This document shows, piece after piece, positions 29,514 to 37,629 of a stretch of 64,000 nucleotides of DNA (positions are counted from its first letter, which is position 1; the number at the start of each line of letters is the position of its first letter). The stretch lies in contig JADJPW010000001.1 in the NCBI GenBank assembly GCA_016713035.1, positions 248,001 to 312,000 of the forward strand. Direction: 5' to 3'. Origin of the DNA: Verrucomicrobiaceae bacterium (GTDB taxonomy: Bacteria; Verrucomicrobiota; Verrucomicrobiia; Verrucomicrobiales; Verrucomicrobiaceae). The notes under the pieces are model-generated. The model did not search any database and was not told the DNA's origin. It worked only from the letters and a program-made list of their open reading frames with translations. The position numbers and the translations under genes are program-made.

Positions 29514-29678
29514 GTGCGTGCGTGTGAGAAGGGGTGAAAAGGAGCGCGGAGAGTAAGAGGGCGCGGGGCCACGTCAAACGCTGGTAATACCGAATGACGA
29601 GTTTCTGAATCTCATGGCCCTCTGTGAGGGCACCTAGGCGTAGCGACTTGCCCACGTTGGCCACCCACTTTGGCCAAT

Positions 29679-29689
29679 CCCCCCCCCCC
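29679..29689. repeat. 11-C homopolymer tract
   Basis: Eleven Cs lie four bases past the stop of the collagen-like gene. Such a tract is prone to slippage but is outside the coding frame as read here. Confidence 0.7.
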
Positions 29690-29692
29690 TGT

Positions 29693-30286
29693 TCACCGCC
29701 GCAAGGCGTTCACCAGGTTATTGTAGGCGTTGCGGAGGGATTCCATGTCGGGATCGGCCATGGGCGAGTCCAGGGTGGTCACGTTGTTGGAGTTGTTGCT
29801 GCATTGGCTCAGGGTGTTTTGCAGGGCGTTGTTGAGGTCGGTTTGCGTGACTTCGCCGGGGATTCCTTGCGGGCCTTGGATGCCGTCGTTGCCGCGTGGG
29901 ATGGCAAAGGTGAAGTGCACGTTCGTTCCATCGAAGCTGACGCTGACCGTGGCGTTTTGGCCAGGGTCGAGCGTGTTGACGTTATCCACGACCGCACTGG
30001 CAAAGGGCGGGCCTTGGGGGCCGGTGCCGCCATCGTTGCCGGTGTTGCCCTGGGGCCCTTGCTGGCCCTCTGGCAGTCCAAAGCTGAAGTGCAGCACGCT
30101 GCCATTGAGACTGAGGCCGACGCTGGCGGCACTGCCCGGTGGTAAGGTGCTGACGCTGTCCACTTCCACGCTGGTGATGCCGCTCTGGATCGCGTCGATG
30201 AGGTCTTTGAGGCCGTTAAGCTGCGAACGCAACGGCGCGGACTCGATCAAGGCGTTGGTGGGTGGGTAGTTTGGGTCGAAGGGCAT
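29693..30286 (-). CDS. collagen-like repeat protein
   Basis: A 197-residue protein with two short collagen-type (Gly-X-Y) stretches: GPQGNTGNDGGTGPQGPP (about residues 77-94) and GNDGIQGPQGIPG (about 131-143). Two near-identical beta repeats separate them (S-V-S-T-L-P-P-G-S-A and N-V-N-T-L-D-P-G-Q-N, each followed by FxFxxP). The organisation recalls surface or phage tail-type proteins. There is no signal peptide and a specific role is unknown. It lies beside other repeat proteins, which suggests accessory origin. Confidence 0.6.
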   Translation of the reverse strand: MPFDPNYPPTNALIESAPLRSQLNGLKDLIDAIQSGITSVEVDSVSTLPPGSAASVGLSLNGSVLHFSFGLPEGQQGPQGNTGNDGGTGPQGPPFASAVVDNVNTLDPGQNATVSVSFDGTNVHFTFAIPRGNDGIQGPQGIPGEVTQTDLNNALQNTLSQCSNNSNNVTTLDSPMADPDMESLRNAYNNLVNALRR

Positions 30287-30930
30287 GGCGTGTTCTTGGT
30301 TCGTGGTTCCTTGTTCTTGGTTATCTGCCTCCGCCTCCCTGAGCCCAGAAGAGTTCTACCACAGAGCACAGAGGGGGGGAGGGTTCGTGGTTTCTTGTTC
30401 TTGGTTTCTTGTTCGGTCACGATCCTGCGGCGTCTTTTTACCACGGATGAACGGATGGTTTCACCACGGATGATACGGATGGGGTAAGGGTTCGATGTTC
30501 TTGGTTCGTGGTTCCTTGTTCTTGGTTATCTGACTCCGCCTCCGCCTCCGTCTCCTACTCCTCCTCTTCCTCCCGGAATGATCATCTCCAGGCATTCGCT
30601 AGGCGGTTTGGCCTGCGTTTCGGGGAGTAGGAGTAAGAGTAGGAGTAAGAGTAGGATCACTTGGCAGTGGGCTTTCAAAATCCTCCTCTTCCTCCCGGAA
30701 TGATCGTCTCCAGGCCTTCGCTAGGCGGTTTGGCCTGCGTTTCGGGGAGTAGGAGTAAGAGCAGGAGGACGAGTAGGATCACTTGGCAGTGGGCTTTCTG
30801 AGTCTTGCTCTTGATCTTGCTCTTCATCTCACTCTCTCAATGAAGCGCGGAGCTGCTTCGCAGGAGCGGAGCCATCGAATCGAGGACGAGTCGGAGTCGG
30901 AGGACGAGTAGGATTCGTGCTTCGCGCGGA
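30287..30930. repeat. repeat-rich left flank of the accessory island
   Basis: Gene-free sequence made of ordered repeats. It has three heptamer-phased GTTCTTG arrays (30292-30326, 30383-30417, 30490-30531), one arm of a long inverted repeat (30421-30490), and an exact-length duplicated 118-bp block (30559-30676 and 30681-30798, over 90% identical) that includes (GGAGTA/AGTAAG)-type hexamers. No coding potential seen. Confidence 0.75.
30421..30490 (+). repeat. left arm of a 70-bp inverted repeat bounding the island
   Basis: The arm runs from GATCC to GGTAAGGG. Its reverse complement is at 37332-37402 with five mismatches and one inserted base (about 92% identity). The arms are 6.8 kb apart and face each other across the ParB-like/methyltransferase cassette. 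Confidence 0.8.
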
Positions 30931-31653
30931 TCACGGGGCCATGCACACAGCTTCATCGCTCCACGGGCTTTGGCCCGCAGCACCGATGGCGGCCATGCGG
31001 TAGGCGTAGTTTTTGCCACTGATCAGACCGGTGATGTCGTTGCGGCTCTTCGTGCTCAGCTTCGCCTGCTGCCAGGTCTGGTTCGGCTCGTCATGCAGGC
31101 GGCACTCCGTCACATAGGTTTGCGTGCCCTTGATCGGGTCGCAGCTCACGCGGATCACACCGGGGAACTGGCCCATGCTGGCACGCACATTCTCAGGGCG
31201 CGGCAGTGGCCCGATGGGGGTGCCTGGGGTGCCTGCCACGGCAAAACCAGACAGCGGGATCTTTGCCGGATCACCGCCGGACTCATCCTCCACATAGGCT
31301 GCGCGGCTGCGCATGTTCACCATGTGCTCGTCCACCGCCACCGGCAGGGCCGAACGCGCGGCGGAGAGCTGCCCCTCCAGGCTGGAGACCAGATTGATCG
31401 CCGTGCTCAGGCCATTATGCGTGATGAGGAAGTCCGCCACGCTGGGGTCCGGCGTGGGGAATGTAGCCGTTCCCTCCGGGGTCGCCATCGCTGCGATGTG
31501 GGTGCTGGAGGCTGCGAGCACTTCCAGCGGCTTCTGGGTATTGAGATCGAGTTTAACTTTAGCCATACGATAACGGGGTGTTGCAGGAGTCGGCGTGGCT
31601 TGGTCAAACCGGACCGCGCTATCAAAGCGGGCTTGCTGGTCAAACCGGGCCAT
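30931..31653 (-). CDS. small protein with C-terminal fibronectin type III domain
   Basis: A 240-residue protein. The N-terminal part (MARFDQQARFDSAVRFDQ) has a repeated RFDQ/RFDS motif. A helical central region (residues about 60-130) is followed by a C-terminal FN3-like domain of about 90 residues (VRASMGQFPGVIRVSCDPIKG...GLISGKNYAYRMAAIGAAGQSPWSDEA). ATG 31653 is supported by an AAGGAG Shine-Dalgarno sequence about ten bases upstream, rare in this window. There is no signal peptide. Such short FN3 proteins are common in Verrucomicrobiota with unknown function; this one is divergent from the heptad-repeat region. Confidence 0.7.
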   Translation of the reverse strand: MARFDQQARFDSAVRFDQATPTPATPRYRMAKVKLDLNTQKPLEVLAASSTHIAAMATPEGTATFPTPDPSVADFLITHNGLSTAINLVSSLEGQLSAARSALPVAVDEHMVNMRSRAAYVEDESGGDPAKIPLSGFAVAGTPGTPIGPLPRPENVRASMGQFPGVIRVSCDPIKGTQTYVTECRLHDEPNQTWQQAKLSTKSRNDITGLISGKNYAYRMAAIGAAGQSPWSDEAVCMAP

Positions 31654-31818
31654 GGTGCTTTCTCCTTGGGTTGATGGTGGGTTCAGGTGTTCCGTGGCGC
31701 GAAGGGCGGGCTGCTGCGCCATACAGGCGGCCGACACGCGGCCACCGCAGCCCATCCCAAATTCAAGAGCCGAAAAATCCGGCCCAAAGGCCCAGGCATC
31801 CCGGCCACCCAGCGCTTC

Positions 31819-32544
31819 ATGCCAACTGCCCCTCCTGGAAGCCTAAAAAACAGCGCACCCGCCGCGCCCAAGCTCGCCGGTCTTAAAAAGACCCTCGGAG
31901 GTATTTCGGATAACCTCGAAGGTATTGGCAAAAAGATCGAGAGTCTTGAAAAGACCCTCGAAGGTCTTTTGGATAACCTCGAAGGTATTGGTAAAAAGAT
32001 CGAAGGTATTGAAAATACCCTCGAAGGTATTTTGGATAACCTCGAAGGTATTGCCCAAAAGATCGAAGGTATTGAAAATACCCTCGAAGGTATTTCGGAT
32101 ACTTGGGAAGGTATTGGCAAAAAGATCGATGGTATTGCAGCTACTTCCGAGGGTATCGCCACGCCAATCGAAGGCGGACCGGGAAATGCAGGTAGCAGAT
32201 GGAGCATCAGTTGCATGCGGCCAAGAATCCCATGGGGCCGAAATCAGGCGAGGAAACAAACGTTTCCCCGCGCCGGACCGGATCATGCTTCCAGAGGTGT
32301 CAGCAGCGCCAGCAGCGGCATGGTTTTCTGCAAAAGATACTCCAGCACACGCATCAGCCGCAGGTGCAGGCCATTGCAGAGCTGCCCCGTGACACAGAGG
32401 TTCACATGCACGTCTTCACGCGCATCGGCATGCGGATGCAGCTTGAGTTGGTGCTGGTGCGTCACGCAGGTGAGTTTCTCCACCTGGAAAGGCCGCAGAT
32501 GCATCACCGCGATCACCCGCTGGAAAAACACCAGCACCGCATGA
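31819..32544 (+). CDS. possible heptad coiled-coil protein read from 21-bp repeats
   Basis: If translated, bases 31879-32172 give fourteen seven-residue heptads of the LEGIGKK/IEGIENT/LEGILDN type with Leu or Ile at positions a and d. The region before it is short (MPTAPPGSLKNSAPAAPKLAGLKK). After the repeats the frame runs into unusual Cys/Arg/Ser-rich sequence antisense to another ORF, so the true end is uncertain. No Shine-Dalgarno is seen. The other frames through the repeat are also open, because the 21-base unit contains no stop in them. Real coding is plausible but unproven. Confidence 0.35.
   Translation: MPTAPPGSLKNSAPAAPKLAGLKKTLGGISDNLEGIGKKIESLEKTLEGLLDNLEGIGKKIEGIENTLEGILDNLEGIAQKIEGIENTLEGISDTWEGIGKKIDGIAATSEGIATPIEGGPGNAGSRWSISCMRPRIPWGRNQARKQTFPRAGPDHASRGVSSASSGMVFCKRYSSTRISRRCRPLQSCPVTQRFTCTSSRASACGCSLSWCWCVTQVSFSTWKGRRCITAITRWKNTSTA
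31879..32172. repeat. minisatellite of fourteen 21-bp units
   Basis: Units start GGTATT or GGTCTT and are ordered in 63-bp groups of three variants (GGCAAAAAGATCGA, GAAAATACCCTCGA and TTGGATAACCTCGA endings), most clearly from 31921 to 32109. The unit length is a multiple of three and of seven, so it preserves a heptad protein register if it expands or contracts. Confidence 0.9.
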
Positions 32545-32792
32545 TTGAACTTTTCCCAGTCCACCTTCCGGAAATCCCCCGCCGACTGCTCCCGCCCCAG
32601 CAGCGCCTGGATTTCCTCGATCTCCTCCGGCCGCATCCCCGCCAGCACCTCCTCCGCCGTCAAACTCCGCTGCCTCGTCTTCTTCGCCCGCTTCTGCTTC
32701 TTCAAGCCCGTGGGCTTCTTTTTCCCGCCTACGGCGCATCCCTCCCGGCGCTTCGGTCGGGTCCGGGCAAGAGACGAGCCAGTCTTCATCAC
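32283..32792 (-). CDS. hypothetical basic protein
   Basis: A 169-residue ORF with a Lys-rich N-terminal tail (KKKPTGLKKQKRAKKTRQ), a helical acidic segment (LTAEEVLAGMRPEEIEEIQALLG) and a C-terminal region with several His and Leu residues. Amino acid usage looks natural, unlike that of the opposite strand. I recognise no family and no upstream motif. It may be a small DNA- or RNA-binding accessory protein. Confidence 0.4.
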   Translation of the reverse strand: MMKTGSSLARTRPKRREGCAVGGKKKPTGLKKQKRAKKTRQRSLTAEEVLAGMRPEEIEEIQALLGREQSAGDFRKVDWEKFNHAVLVFFQRVIAVMHLRPFQVEKLTCVTHQHQLKLHPHADAREDVHVNLCVTGQLCNGLHLRLMRVLEYLLQKTMPLLALLTPLEA

Positions 32793-33141
32793 GCGGCTTA
32801 GGTTGAAGGCTATTTCAACAAATGGGGCCGAGTTTGGGAAGGGGAATTTTTAAAAAAAGGTTCCGGTGTCGCCATGATGAAGCTGGCCTGTCAAAAAAGC
32901 CCCCGACCCTTTCCTGCTGGCTCAGGTGGTGCCAGAGATTCAGCCACAGCATCCCGGAGGGAACATCCGTCAATTGTTGCACTCTGACATCGTTTCCTGC
33001 TGGCGTCGTTTCCTGAGATGAGTGCTGGCCCACAGTTTAGGGGCTACGATGGAGGGGGCACTTTTCCGCTACAGTCGCCAACATCAGCACTTGAGTTGCT
33101 GGCTATTTTGTTGATTGTCAGCACTCGCCTGAATTCTTCCC
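32793..33141. other. gap upstream of the ParB-like cassette
   Basis: No convincing gene. The cassette promoter must lie here; I cannot point to a clear -10/-35 pair. A minus-strand ORF at 32815-33033 has a natural-looking stretch (LTDVPSGMLWLNLWHHLSQ) but matches no family I know. Confidence 0.4.
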
Positions 33142-34241
33142 ATGCCAATCCAAACGACCATCGCATACGAGGAAATCGACAATTTGTTGCTCGATCCCGA
33201 AAACCCGCGTCTGGGACGGCAAACATCGGGCAAGAAGCTAAGCCAAGAGGATCTCCTCGATGAAATGGCGCAGTGGAAGGTCGATGAACTAGCGATTTCA
33301 TTTCTCTCGAGAATGGCGGTTTTTGGACTCAGGAGGCCTTGATCTGCATCAAGGGACCAAAGCCCGGCAAATTTGTTGTGGTGGAGGGCAATAGGCGACT
33401 CAGTGCATTGCTGCGGCTGCGTGATGCGTTCGACGGCAAGCCGGCAAGCCCAAAGTGGAAGGAGCTTGTTGACGGGCGGCACCCATCTAAGGGCTTGTTC
33501 AAGCAGATTCCCTACTTGCTGGCCCCAAGTCGGGACTCAGTGCAGGCGTTCCTGGGATTCAGACATGTTACCGGCATCGAACCTTGGGCACCTTCTGAGA
33601 AAGCTAAGTTCATTGCCAACATGGTAGAACAAGGCATGACATATGATGAGGTGCGACGAAAGATTGGGTCTACCAAGGAGGCGGTGTGTCGAAACTACGT
33701 AGCCCACAGACTCTACCTTCAAATTGAAGAGCAGGCCAACATTCCAAGGGAGAATTTTGAGGACCGATTCAGCGTCTTGTTTCTCTCACTGAGAACACAA
33801 GGGGTGAAGCAGTTTCTGCATATCGACCTAAATCTTCCGCCCGATAAGATAAAGGAGGGCGTGCCACAAAAGCACCTGAAGGCACTGCAAGATTTTGCCA
33901 TCTGGCTGTTTGGTGATGACAAGAAGCTGCCTCTTTTTTCAGACTCCCGACAGGTGGACAAATTTGGCAAAGTGCTGGAGTCGGAGGAAGCCATCAAATA
34001 TTTGAGAAGATCGCCAACGCCTAATTTTGAAGTAGCAGTCCGCATGTCGGGAGGCGACCTTCAAGAGGTTATTGATTTAGTTTATGAGGCAGCGGACAAG
34101 ATTGAAGAAGCTTTACGGATTGCCCATCACCATTCAAAAAATGCCGAATTGGAGGAAGCCAGCAACCGCTTGGGCCGCAGCACCAAACAACTGCTCAAGC
34201 TATTTCCAAATACTCTTCGCACCCTTTGCTCTGACGACTGA
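33142..34241 (+). pseudogene. ParB-domain protein of an RM-like cassette, frameshifted by a CT duplication
   Basis: The N-terminal frame (33142-33342) and the long frame ending at 34241 fit together as one 365-residue protein if two bases are removed from the CT repeat at 33303-33308, reading AISFLENGGFWTQEALICI. The protein has a ParB/Srx-type N-terminal domain (NLLLDPENPRLG, then VVVEGNRRLSALLRL, the counterpart of GERRxRA) and an HTH-like segment (MTYDEVRRKIGSTKEAVCRNYVAH). The C-terminal half is helical, of unknown type. It is not a chromosomal ParB: it has no parS-partner gene and sits in front of a nuclease-like gene, joined by a TGATG overlap. Without the CT change it would be an intact gene. 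Confidence 0.8.
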
Positions 34242-35176
34242 TGAAGTTGGAACTTCCCAGCGGCTTTCGCAAGCCTGACAATGACGATGCTGGTCCTCAG
34301 ATCGAGCAAGCTTGTGATTGGATCGAAAGCGAAGTGCTTTTCCTCTCCTCACAGGTAACTCGCACAGAAGTGGGCGATTCCCTTGAAGAGTCTGGCATTC
34401 TTAATGGCGCAGAATCACGCGATTTTGCCGAAGAGCTTTGGCGTCGATTGAGAGAACGTATTCATCAGTCCGGCGGCAATTCTCCGTTCACCGTCAAAGA
34501 TCAGACCATCAGTTCAAAAGTCAACACGTTCAAAGATGCTTCGTCCTATGCCTTTTGCCTTTTGGTTTCATATGCGCACCATCACAAAACATGGGCGACA
34601 AAGTGTAAATTCAAATACAACCTCCAAGGGGCTAATTTCGAAGACTTGGTATGTCCGGCCATGGGCAAGCTTTTTCCTGGGTGGACAGTCTATCCCACCG
34701 GATGGGCAAAAGGGCGCACAACTGGCGGGAGAAAAATCATACAAAATATCGCGGACCTCTTGTGTGGTAACATAGGTGATCTCAAAAGATGGACAAACCG
34801 CCAAGTCAAAGAGGCACAACTCGATGCATTGTGTTACCGATCCTTTCCCGATCAGCGTGGAAACCTTCCGGCCTTCTTTATTCAATGCGCGAGTGGTGCA
34901 AATTTAGAAAAAAAACTTCGTGAACCTGACATGGAGCTTTGGAATAAGCTGGTCTGCTTAGTGCCAGCAAGTTTACCGCGCCGAGCCGTGGTAACACCTA
35001 ATGTGCTACCAAGGCGCAAATTTGATCATTTCGCCAACAAATCGAGCGGATTGTTGATCGACCGGCTGCGCATTGCGTCTGCTGGGCCTGAAAACGACTG
35101 GCTGGAAAAGACCACTCAAAAACGATTGAGTTCCTGGCTGACCGCTTATGTGAAAAAGCTTCCTTTCGCAGCATGA
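34241..35176 (+). CDS. PD-(D/E)XK-like nuclease candidate
   Basis: A 311-residue protein. The C-terminal 180 residues look like a PD-(D/E)XK core: an acidic helix (GANFEDLV, Glu134), GWTVYPTGW, then QLDALCYR (Asp195) and the strand FFIQCASG (Gln215), followed by ANLEKKL. The usual (D/E)-X-K is replaced by Q-C-A, with Lys224/225 downstream as possible substitutes. The N-terminal 120 residues are helical. ATG overlaps the ParB-like stop by one base and its own stop overlaps the methyltransferase start by four bases (ATGA), so the three are translated in coupling. It is the likely restriction-type partner; direct cleavage activity is not shown. Confidence 0.65.
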   Translation: MKLELPSGFRKPDNDDAGPQIEQACDWIESEVLFLSSQVTRTEVGDSLEESGILNGAESRDFAEELWRRLRERIHQSGGNSPFTVKDQTISSKVNTFKDASSYAFCLLVSYAHHHKTWATKCKFKYNLQGANFEDLVCPAMGKLFPGWTVYPTGWAKGRTTGGRKIIQNIADLLCGNIGDLKRWTNRQVKEAQLDALCYRSFPDQRGNLPAFFIQCASGANLEKKLREPDMELWNKLVCLVPASLPRRAVVTPNVLPRRKFDHFANKSSGLLIDRLRIASAGPENDWLEKTTQKRLSSWLTAYVKKLPFAA

Positions 35177-36465
35177 GCGAGCACAAAAAAAAGACCCTCC
35201 CCTTCAGGTTTATCGATTTGTTCGCAGGCCTTGGCGGGTTCCATCAGGCTGCGGCTAGGCTGGGCGGAAGATGCGTGTTTGCGTCTGAACTTAAGGAGCC
35301 TCTGCGGCAATTGTACGTGAAGAACTTCGGCCTTCTGCCAGATGGAGACATTCGGGACGTGGTGCCGACTGATGTCCCTGATCATGATCTGCTTTGTGCT
35401 GGCTTCCCGTGCCAGCCGTTCTCAAAGGCTGGTGAGCAGATGGGATGGAAGGATGCTGTGCGGGGCACCGTGTTTCACAACATTGTCGAAATTTTGCGAG
35501 CGAAACAACCAGCTTTGGTGCTGCTGGAAAATGTGGCGCACTTTGTCCATCATGATTCAGGCAACACCTATAGAAAAGTTCAGCAGGCGCTCACTGACTT
35601 GAATTATGATGTGCGCTACCATCAGTTCTCCCCTCATCAGTTCGGAGTACCGCAGATACGTGAGCGCATCTATATGCTCGCATCCAAAGTGCCTCTAACT
35701 GACTTCGAGTGGCCCACTCCCACTTTAGGCGATCTTGATCTTGTTTCGTGTCTCGATGTGAATCCTACTGATGCCCGAGCACTAAGCAGCCAAGTCAGCC
35801 GTTGCTTGGAGGTTTGGCAGGAGTTTCTGGACTTGTTTCCTGAGTCCGTGAAGCTCCCGTCGTTTCCAATTTGGAGCATGGAGTTTGGAGCAACTTACCC
35901 GACCACGTCTGAGACGTTGCACGAAGTGCCGCTCAAGAAATTGCGCGCTACGCATGGCTCCTTTGGGCAACCCTTGAGCCGACTATCCCTAGAGGACATC
36001 CTGGCAGCAGTACCAAGCCACTCACGTTCCTTAGTTGGGACCTTTCCGCGCTGGAAACAAATTTTCATCAAACAGAACCGTGAGTTTTATCTGGAGCACA
36101 AAGCCAAGCTGAAGAAATGGCTTCCCAAAATTCAACAGTTTCCGCCTAGCCTCCAAAAACTTGAGTGGAACTGCCAGGGCGAAGCCCGCAACATTTGGAA
36201 ATACGTGATCCAGTTCCGGGCTTCTGGCGTCCGCATTAAGCGTCCAAGTACTTCGCCGTCACTTGTCGCAATGACAACCACCCAAGTCCCAATCATTGGC
36301 TGGGAGAAGCGCTACATGACCGCACGGGAATGTTCACGGCTTCAGTCGATGGGAAAACTTAAACATTTGCCTGAGGGCGAGGCAGCGTTTGAGGCCCTTG
36401 GTAACGCGGTTAATGTGGAAGTTGTCACTCGCATTTTATCGGAAGCATTGCGACTTCTTCAATAA
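35173..36465 (+). CDS. C5-cytosine DNA methyltransferase
   Basis: A 430-residue enzyme that methylates cytosine C5 in a specific DNA sequence using S-adenosylmethionine. Motif I is FIDLFAGLGGF (about residues 13-23); the catalytic Cys80 lies in AGFPCQPFS (motif IV). ENV (119-121) is motif VI, QIRERIYML (161-169) is motif VIII, and the C-terminal ALGNAVNVEVV is motif X. A variable target-recognition region of about 200 residues lies between motifs VIII and X. With the preceding ParB-like and nuclease-like genes it forms a translationally coupled cassette, best explained as modification partner of a restriction system. Confidence 0.95.
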   Translation: MSEHKKKTLPFRFIDLFAGLGGFHQAAARLGGRCVFASELKEPLRQLYVKNFGLLPDGDIRDVVPTDVPDHDLLCAGFPCQPFSKAGEQMGWKDAVRGTVFHNIVEILRAKQPALVLLENVAHFVHHDSGNTYRKVQQALTDLNYDVRYHQFSPHQFGVPQIRERIYMLASKVPLTDFEWPTPTLGDLDLVSCLDVNPTDARALSSQVSRCLEVWQEFLDLFPESVKLPSFPIWSMEFGATYPTTSETLHEVPLKKLRATHGSFGQPLSRLSLEDILAAVPSHSRSLVGTFPRWKQIFIKQNREFYLEHKAKLKKWLPKIQQFPPSLQKLEWNCQGEARNIWKYVIQFRASGVRIKRPSTSPSLVAMTTTQVPIIGWEKRYMTARECSRLQSMGKLKHLPEGEAAFEALGNAVNVEVVTRILSEALRLLQ

Positions 36466-37629
36466 TACTTCACCAGCCCGTCCTTCCACAGAGCCTTAAG
36501 CTGATCGATGGGGAAATGGGGGGGGGCGACGTGCAACTGTCTGGCAAATCGTCTTTCCAGCATTGGCTGCCCGTCTGCTGGCAAAGGTGGCGCGGCAGGC
36601 TGAGGGCATCCGCGCTCCTGCCTTGGACTCTGGCGGTGTGGCTTCGCCGAAGACTGGGAGAGCGGCTTAGCCGCGAGACTGGGAGACTTAGACCTGCCCG
36701 CAGAACCTCTGCGGTGAACCTGCCTTGAACCGGGAGCGGAGTCGCGGACGACTTCACCCTGAGCGGGAGGCAAACTTGCTCCTGCTCTTGATCTGACTCT
36801 CTGCGCCGGGGAATCGAGTTGAGATGAAGAGCCAGCGCATGAGCACGATGACCGGGAGAGAACATCGAAAACCTGAGCGGGCTCAAGCGCGAACGAAGAA
36901 TCCTGATCCCAGAACGAAGAACCCGGGAGGAGGAGAGCCGAGCGAAGCGAGACAGACTGCCGCAGGCAGCCCGAAGGGGAGCGAAGCGAATCAACGAGGA
37001 AGAGGAGGATTGCTCGGACCGCTGAGGCTCTAATCTCTGATCCATGAGCGTCCCGTTAGCGTCCTATCAGCGGTGAAGAAGTCATGGCCTTTTCATGCGT
37101 TGTTCTTTGGCACCTTTCCGAGCTCGCGCGGTGTGGCAATCAGGGAGGCGTTGGACGCTCAACGTTCAAGGACCCAGAACCAAGAACGACGAACGAAGAA
37201 CAAGGAACCAAGATGAAGAGCAAGAGCGAGAGCAAGAAATGGAAGCTCGGGGGCTCAAAAACGGGGGAAGAACGTTCAACATCGAACGCTCAACATTCAA
37301 CGTTCAAGAACCAAGAACAACGAACCAAGCACTCTTACCTCATCCGTATCATCTGTGGTGAAACCATCCGTTCATCCGTGGTAAAAAAGACGCTGAAGGA
37401 TCGAGGACGAGGACGAACGTAGGCGGAGAGAGATGGAAGATGAGATCGGCCTCGTCGGAGGCTCCTAACTCCCGGCTAACTTGAATGATGAATCTACCGG
37501 TTTCTCAGATGACTCAGATAGGCTTCCATCTGTGAAATCTGCGCCATCTGGGGATACAATCTGAAATGACTCTCTCCTCCACAGCCCGACCTATCCTGAT
37601 CGGTTGCTCCTGTTTTCCACAGAACTCAC
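36466..37629. repeat. repeat-rich right flank of the accessory island
   Basis: Gene-free sequence with an 8-G run (36517-36524), GACTGGGAGA-type repeats (about 36650-36690), a TTAGCGT repeat (37046-37074), two heptamer-phased arrays (GAACCAA-type 37177-37218; AACGTTC-type 37271-37326) and the right arm of the long inverted repeat (37332-37402). The words are the reverse complement of those in the left flank, so the two flanks are inverted relative to each other. A short minus-strand ORF ending at 36459 may be a gene remnant. Nothing convincing is coded. Confidence 0.65.
37332..37402 (-). repeat. right arm of the island inverted repeat
   Basis: This is the reverse complement of 30421-30490 (71 bases, one inserted base). 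GAACCAA/AACGTTC heptamer arrays abut its inner side, as GTTCTTG arrays abut the inner side of the left arm. Confidence 0.8.

Noticed and set aside
30287..30930. Insertion sequence
   Set aside because: There is no transposase gene, only repeats.
31843..32286. Minus-strand ORF through the 21-bp repeats
   Set aside because: It is open only because the repeat has no stop in that frame; the heptads are Phe-rich and unlike a standard coiled coil.
32815..33033. Small minus-strand ORF ahead of the ParB-like gene
   Set aside because: Short and without family match; mentioned only as part of the gap description.
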